DNA from: Chiridota heheva
Taxonomy: Eukaryota > Echinodermata > Holothuroidea > Apodida > Chiridotidae
Direction of reading: 5' to 3'
Length of the DNA: 64,000 nt
Assembly (NCBI GenBank): GCA_020152595.1
Contig: JAIGNY010001187.1
Span: forward strand, 401,001 to 465,000
Shown here in pieces: positions 28,771 to 64,000 of this stretch. Within the stretch, counting starts at the first letter, position 1; every line of letters starts with the position of its first letter. Position numbers and translations under genes: made by a program. The notes beneath the pieces were generated by a model. It was not told the origin of the DNA and searched no databases. It saw only the letters and a list, made by a program, of their open reading frames with translations.

Positions 28771-30384
28771 CCATACATGCACAACAAGCGGACCGGATAG
28801 GTTCCTGATGCTGATCGCATCAGAAACAAAAATGTATTTACCATTACTTTTGGGAAATATTTGTTACCATCAATATTCCAATTGTAAATACAGGCTTTTA
28901 AAATTACAAAACAGGATTGCTGTCCAGGGTTCGCAGTAGGAATAGACTTGAGAGGGATTTATCAGTTTGACTAACTAATCTATTATGGTAAGGTTAGGGA
29001 TGTGTCCGTTTACCAATAATCGTGTACACAATCGAAAAAATTGTTTACCATTTACAAAATTAATACATGGTTTACATGGAAAAATCACCCAGAAAGTGCC
29101 CCTACCAGTTTCTCAACAATACTCTGCATTCAAAATCAATATTCATTCACACCACAGACAAAACTTTTAATCAATGATTTTACATCCAACCAAGGATTTA
29201 ATATTTCTTAATGCGGGAGATAAATTCACAGAAATTTTTCACTTTGATTTTATGAATTAAGAGCTACTTGATGTAAGCTTAGGCCCTGTTAACAATATAG
29301 GCTTAAATCTGAATTAGGTTAACATCCGTTTTACAAACTGTCAAATGAACCCAGAAATACACGGACGAAAAAGCATGATTGTTACCAAAAATAAATGCAA
29401 AGATTTATCTGACGCAGTCAATTAAATTGTGCAAAAAAGAAAAAAAGATTGCGAACCAAACGAACAAAAATGTTTAGAAGTTGCTGAGATTTCAATGTGG
29501 TTCGTAAACATCAGCGCCATTTTGCCAAGATAGTTGCATAAAATACAGTACAAGTGGGAATGACACTGGGTTGGAATATTTTTTAAACAGAACGCTAGCT
29601 GCAAGCTAGTGGTGCACTTTTGAATCTTTGATACGTGTTGAAAACATATCGAAATGCTTGTACGACATGGCAATTACTTGGTAATATTTCATTTCTGTAT
29701 CATATTTTTGACAACTTTTTTCAGCCTTTCTAGTAATTTGAAGACTTAATATAGCCCCCTACTCAAGTTTTGTGACATTCTTTACTTATTTTCAAGGTTG
29801 GAAATCGCAATGGTTACATTGTGTTTATTGTAGGGATAGAACCAGTTCCAACAAAAATTATGCAATTTTCGGCAGGTGAACACATTTTCGCCGATCATGT
29901 ACATAAATAAATTAAAAAAAAAAAAAAAGTTTTCTGAATGAAACAAAAATGAACATCCCTAGGTGAGGGTAATATTTTATAGTCTTAATTCCCTCCCTGA
30001 TATTCCTGGCTTACTGTAAAATCTAAATTGTTTACGTTGTAACTAACTCACACTTTTTCTAAATAATCTATAAAAAAATTTTTTAAATAAACTCTTACTA
30101 CACTAAGTAACACTTATGAAAAGATAGTATACTGATCAATTATTTCAAAAGAGCTCTTTGCATTAAAAGTTGCACAACACTTTGATTATGCTATTTATGC
30201 CAACATACTCAAATACCTCACCTATATGAGTCTAGCACATCTCTCAGTATTAACGTTCCCACGAGTTCTATCTTTTGCACTTGAATGTGGAATATTGGGT
30301 CCTTCACATGGCATTAAGATGGATATTACACCAAAGGATGCAGCTGCAGTGTGCCAAAATCATTTACAGAATGATGTATATTTA
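28771..30384. other. Intergenic, nothing recognised
   Basis: AT-rich DNA with an A-tract at about 29908-29928. No gene, RNA or clear repeat family. Confidence 0.4.
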
Positions 30385-30520
30385 CCCCGCTAAGCGTAGC
30401 GGGGATATTTACGAGAGTTATACTTACCTTCCATGCTATTAACATGCAATCTGGTCAGCGTTAGAATCAGGTCATGTGACCAGATTGCATATTAATAGCA
30501 TGGAAGGTAAGGTATAACTT
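30385..30520. mobile_element. Fold-back element, family F copy 1
   Basis: The arms 'taccttccatgctattaaca' then 'tgcaatctggtca' (about 30424-30456) and their near-perfect complement (about 30478-30510) can form a long hairpin around a core of about 20 nt. On the left sits a smaller palindrome, ccccgctaagcgtagcgggg (30385-30404). Both motifs recur at 52263-52555. Lies just beyond the 3' end of HSPA4. Confidence 0.7.
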
Positions 30521-31049
30521 GAAGTAAATTTGTTGCACTTGGGTTAAAAATATATAATTATCCATCAATTTAATACGGTTTGTAGCTTGGGTATTTTACA
30601 TCCCTTAATCAACAGCCAAGGTAATATAGAGATGTACACAGCTGCTGTTTAATAAACCAGTTGTGGAGTACAAGTGAATGAAGACCCACCAGGAATTTAA
30701 TATGGTCTGGAAAAAAATATACTGAAAGTGCACTGGTGTAACAATCTAACAAATCTTGCCAAGACTTCCTGCAATAAATACCAAAATCAATGTCTGCATA
30801 CATACAATAGTTACCACAGTCACCCACTAGACAAAAGAACATATATTGACGGACTATTGGTACAGTATCTATGAATTCTATGGAATTTTCTCTTCAAATA
30901 AAGAATCAAATGATTAATTTGTTGCAACATAAAATGGATGGTCCACAGCCACATGATAAGCCACATTATAAATTTGATACTGATCTATTTTTCAATAGCT
31001 TTAAACCATTCAGTATAAAATCGAGTGTAAAATATTTATATTCTCATCA

Positions 31050-60927
<29,878 letters not shown>

Positions 60928-61269
60928 CTGCAAAAAGAAAAAAAAAATACACAAAAGTAAAAGGAAGAGAAACTTTTAAACTTAATTATGAAAATTAAGT
61001 ACTATACTGCAGCTAGCAATGTTAATAACTAATAAATTCAACATTCAGCTTAAAAATGAAATATTCATCTATACAAAATCACAATATCTAAAGATTAGTG
61101 TTGAGGCGGAGTGTTTATATGCGTATTTAATGCACGACTTAAAAGGATATTGGCCAGAGTAGAATGACCCAACTTTAGGAGGGTCATTCCAAGTGCAAAT
61201 TTCTTTGAACCATGCATTAAGTATGCATATAAACACAATGCCAAAAACATTATTCTTTTTATAAAATAC

Positions 61270-62490
61270 AAAATGGATGCCAGTCCATCCATTCTAGAGC
61301 CATGAAGGCCCATCAGGTCGATCCTTATCCCCAGTTTCCTTGGCATAAGCGGATGAGAGCTTATGACTCCCCTTGGACAGGACGCCAGTTCATCCATACT
61401 AGAGCCATGAAGGCCCATCAGGCCAGTGCTTATCCCTGGTTTCCTTGGCATAAGAGGATGAGAGCTTATGACTCCCCTTGGACAGGACGCCAGTTCATCC
61501 ATACTAGAGCCATGAAGGCCCATCAGGCTGGTCCTTATCCCCGGTTTCTTTGGCATAAGTGGATGAGAGCTTATGACTCCCCTTGGACAGGACGCCAGTT
61601 CATCCATACTAGAGCCATGAAGGCCCATCAGGCTGGTCCTCTTCCCCGGTTTCCTTGGTGTAAGCGGATGACAGCACATGACCTCCCTTGGACAGGACGC
61701 CAGTCCATCCATACTAGAGCCATGAAGGTCCATCAGGCTGGTCCTTATCCCCGGTTTCTTTGGCATAAGTGGATAAGAGCACAGGACTCCCCAGTCCATC
61801 TATACTAGAGCCATGAAGGCCCATTCTTATCCCCAGTTTCCTTGGTGTAATCGGATGAAAGCACATGACTCCCCTTGGACAGGACGCCAGTCCATCCATA
61901 CTAGAGCCATGAAGGTCAATCAGGCTGGTCCTTATCCCCGGGTTTTTTGGCATAAGTGGATAAGAGCACAGGACTCCCCAGTCCATCTATACTAGAGCCA
62001 TGAAGGCCCACTCTTATCCCAGGTTTCCTTGGTGTAATCGCATGAAAGCACATGACTCCCCTTGGACAGGACGCGAGTCCATACATACTGAGGCCATGTA
62101 GGTCCATCAGGCTGGTCCTTATCCCCGGTTTCTTTGGCATAAGTGGATAAGAGCACAGGACTCCCCAGTCCATCTATACTAGAGCCATGAAGGCCCATCA
62201 GGCTGGTCCTTATCCTCAGTTTCCTTGGCGTAAACGGATGAGAGCACAGGACTCCTCTTGGACATGATGCCAGTCCGTCCATACTAGAGCCACGAAGGCC
62301 CATCAGGCTGGTCCTTATCCTCGGTTTCCTTGCCGTAAACGGATGAGAGCACAGGACTCCTCTTGGACATGATGCCAGTCCATCCATACTTAGAGCCATG
62401 AAGGCCCATTAGGCTGGTCCTCATCCTCGGTTTCCTTAGTGTAAGTGGATAAGAGCACATGACTCCCACTGGACAGGACACCAGGAATTA
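61270..62490. repeat. SINE-derived satellite, about 12 units of 90-106 bp
   Basis: 'catgaaggcc' or its variants fall at 61301, 61406, 61511, 61616, 61721, 61812, 61909, 61999, 62095, 62186, 62291 and 62397. The main period is 105, with shorter 90-97 variants in the middle. On the minus strand the unit matches the 3' body of the SINE at 13863-13960 ('ggactggcatcctgtcca', 'gagtcatgtgctctcatcc'). Because 105 is a multiple of 3, both strands show long false reading frames. Lies in the first HSPA4 intron. Confidence 0.92.
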
Positions 62491-62499
62491 ACCTACAGC

Positions 62500-64000
62500 A
62501 CTGGCTAGAAACCTACCAAGGATTGAATCTGAGACAGAAGAGTAGGGATGGAAAATAAAGCAGACCATGGCACCAAGGTGGAATGATCCCTGTAATTTTG
62601 GCAGGTCTCCAGAAAGAAAAGAGGAAAACAAACAAACAAACAAACAAAAAAGGAGAGGAAAAGGGTGGAAAAGATGATTGGTTATGGGTCATTCCATGTC
62701 ATGTCAATTTAATATGCTATGTAAGTGTAAAAATGGGAATTTAAGAGAAGTTAAAGATTTTGATAAAATTTGCATTTTGGGATCAAAATTTATCAAATGA
62801 AGTGTCAGTACCAAGGCTCTGAAATTGATATGTATGCAACTAGTCCCATGCACAGGGGAATAAAGCGTATTATTAGCATACTTTATTGTAAAAATATAAA
62901 AAAAGAGTTCCAAAAATCAACAAAATTACATAAAAAACTGCTCTTTTAGACAATTAACAAAATGTATGTGCATTTTTAAGGCAGAATATTTTTTTACTTA
63001 TTGAGAGTAGATACTAGTGAAATTTGTTTTATACATGGAACACTTAATACATTTAAAGAAACAAATATAATTCCAGCTAAATAACACACTAAAGTTCTAT
63101 TTTCGCAAGTCCAAAATGTACACGGAGGTCATTTTGATCACTTTGTATAAAAATTGTGTGACAAAATATTGAATATGCTACTAAAAACCAACTAGCCAAC
63201 CTAGAGCTCTGATATGTTAGATATTGTTACTCCATATACAATAAATTTATGATTTAAGCTTATTAATGGTACAACAAATATTTATATTTAGATCTAAAAA
63301 CCCACAAGAAATTGCCCTTTTTCCAAGCCTGAGGTGCCTTTTTGAAAATAAAATATTTTCTTTATTACTAACAGCAGACAACTGATATCTTTTGAATACT
63401 AGAATACCATATTTTCTCACAAACATTTGTAATTTGTGTTAAATTACATTTTTAAATATAAATATATAATTTAATTATAATATAAATATATTTATATACA
63501 AATATAAATAATAACCACCACAAAATCCACCCAAAAGGTCACCCACTATTTTTGCATCACAAATTGTCCAACCTAGATCTCTGAAATTTCAGATATTGTT
63601 ACTCCATATACCATCGTCTTAGGTTGTAAAATTTCAATGGTTTTACACATGGTTAAGAAGTTATATCTATACCTTAAAATCCACAAAATCACAAAACACT
63701 GTCATTTTCAACAATTTGATTGTGAGATTGAAAATGCTCTAAACTGAAAACAAAAAAGAAAACCAATGCCATTTTTGGCCCAGAGATGGAAAAACTAATA
63801 TACTAATATTATGTCAAGTTTCAGCCATTAATATTTTCACCCTTTTTTGCAAGGACCCTTGAACCCTTTAAAAATTGAACTTTTCACAATTTTTTTAACA
63901 ATTATTTGTATTCTTCTCAAAATTTAGAACACTTGACCTGAGAGCACAGCCTAGTGCCAATTTTAAAAAGATGTGAGGTAAAGAAAAGAAATTATTAGGA
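62500..64000. other. HSPA4 first intron, AT-rich with an old repeat
   Basis: 'cagatattgttactccatat' then 'accatcgt' (about 63593) resembles 'tagatattgttactccatat' (about 63218), part of an old duplication. Very AT-rich near 63440-63515. I searched the minus strand for the missing HSPA4 first exon (MSVVGID-like) and did not find it. Confidence 0.5.

Noticed and set aside
61095-61808. Long open frames on both strands (234 and 168 codons)
   Set aside because: They come from the 105-bp array (35 codons per unit). Both strands are open for the same reason and no protein motif is present.

Overview
The window is nuclear DNA from an animal. It holds parts of two conserved, intron-rich protein-coding genes, both read on the minus strand, set in AT-rich sequence full of decayed LINEs, tRNA-derived SINEs, MITE-like DNA elements and minisatellites. 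Protein identity to human is high, introns are roughly 0.5-6 kb, and the repeat mix (THAP-domain DNA transposons, I/Jockey-like LINEs with RNase H, several tRNA-SINE types) suggests a marine invertebrate. A deuterostome or a mollusc is plausible, but I cannot name a species.

Layout. (1) 1379-18580, minus: the first 11 coding exons of DIS3 (RRP44), the catalytic subunit of the RNA exosome. They cover the start codon, the PIN endonuclease domain, the cold-shock domains and the start of the RNB exonuclease domain, including its catalytic aspartates. The rest of the RNB domain and the stop codon lie off the left edge. (2) 18581-31049: about 12.5 kb between the genes with no gene I can support. 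It holds a 1.4 kb TIR element, a THAP-family DNA transposon with a second element nested in it, a MITE, a roughly 70 bp-period array with GATC palindromes, and a diverged repeat block. (3) 31050-60927, minus: 17 coding exons of HSPA4 (HSP110 family), with the true C-terminus and stop. The first coding exon(s), about 36 codons, lie off the right edge. Its introns carry most of the repeats: seven same-orientation copies of one hairpin-bearing repeat, a 3 kb LINE, 22 bp arrays and long direct repeats that flank exons. (4) 60928-64000: part of the first HSPA4 intron, with a SINE-derived 105 bp array and AT-rich DNA.

The two genes are neighbours in the same orientation but act separately: DIS3 in RNA decay and processing, HSPA4 as a nucleotide-exchange factor and holdase for Hsp70. 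All exons were assigned by translating between AG/GT splice sites and checking that phases join. DIS3 reads cleanly through 11 exons. HSPA4 has two exons, each with one single-base frame break inside otherwise well-conserved sequence; assembly errors look most likely.

I found no convincing new gene system. The most interesting points concern repeats: a 22 bp array just inside an HSPA4 intron whose every unit resembles a 3' splice site on the gene's strand; a satellite grown from the body of a SINE; microsatellites that are the 3' tails of a LINE family; and long direct repeats bracketing HSPA4 exons. No LTR or virus-like element could be supported.
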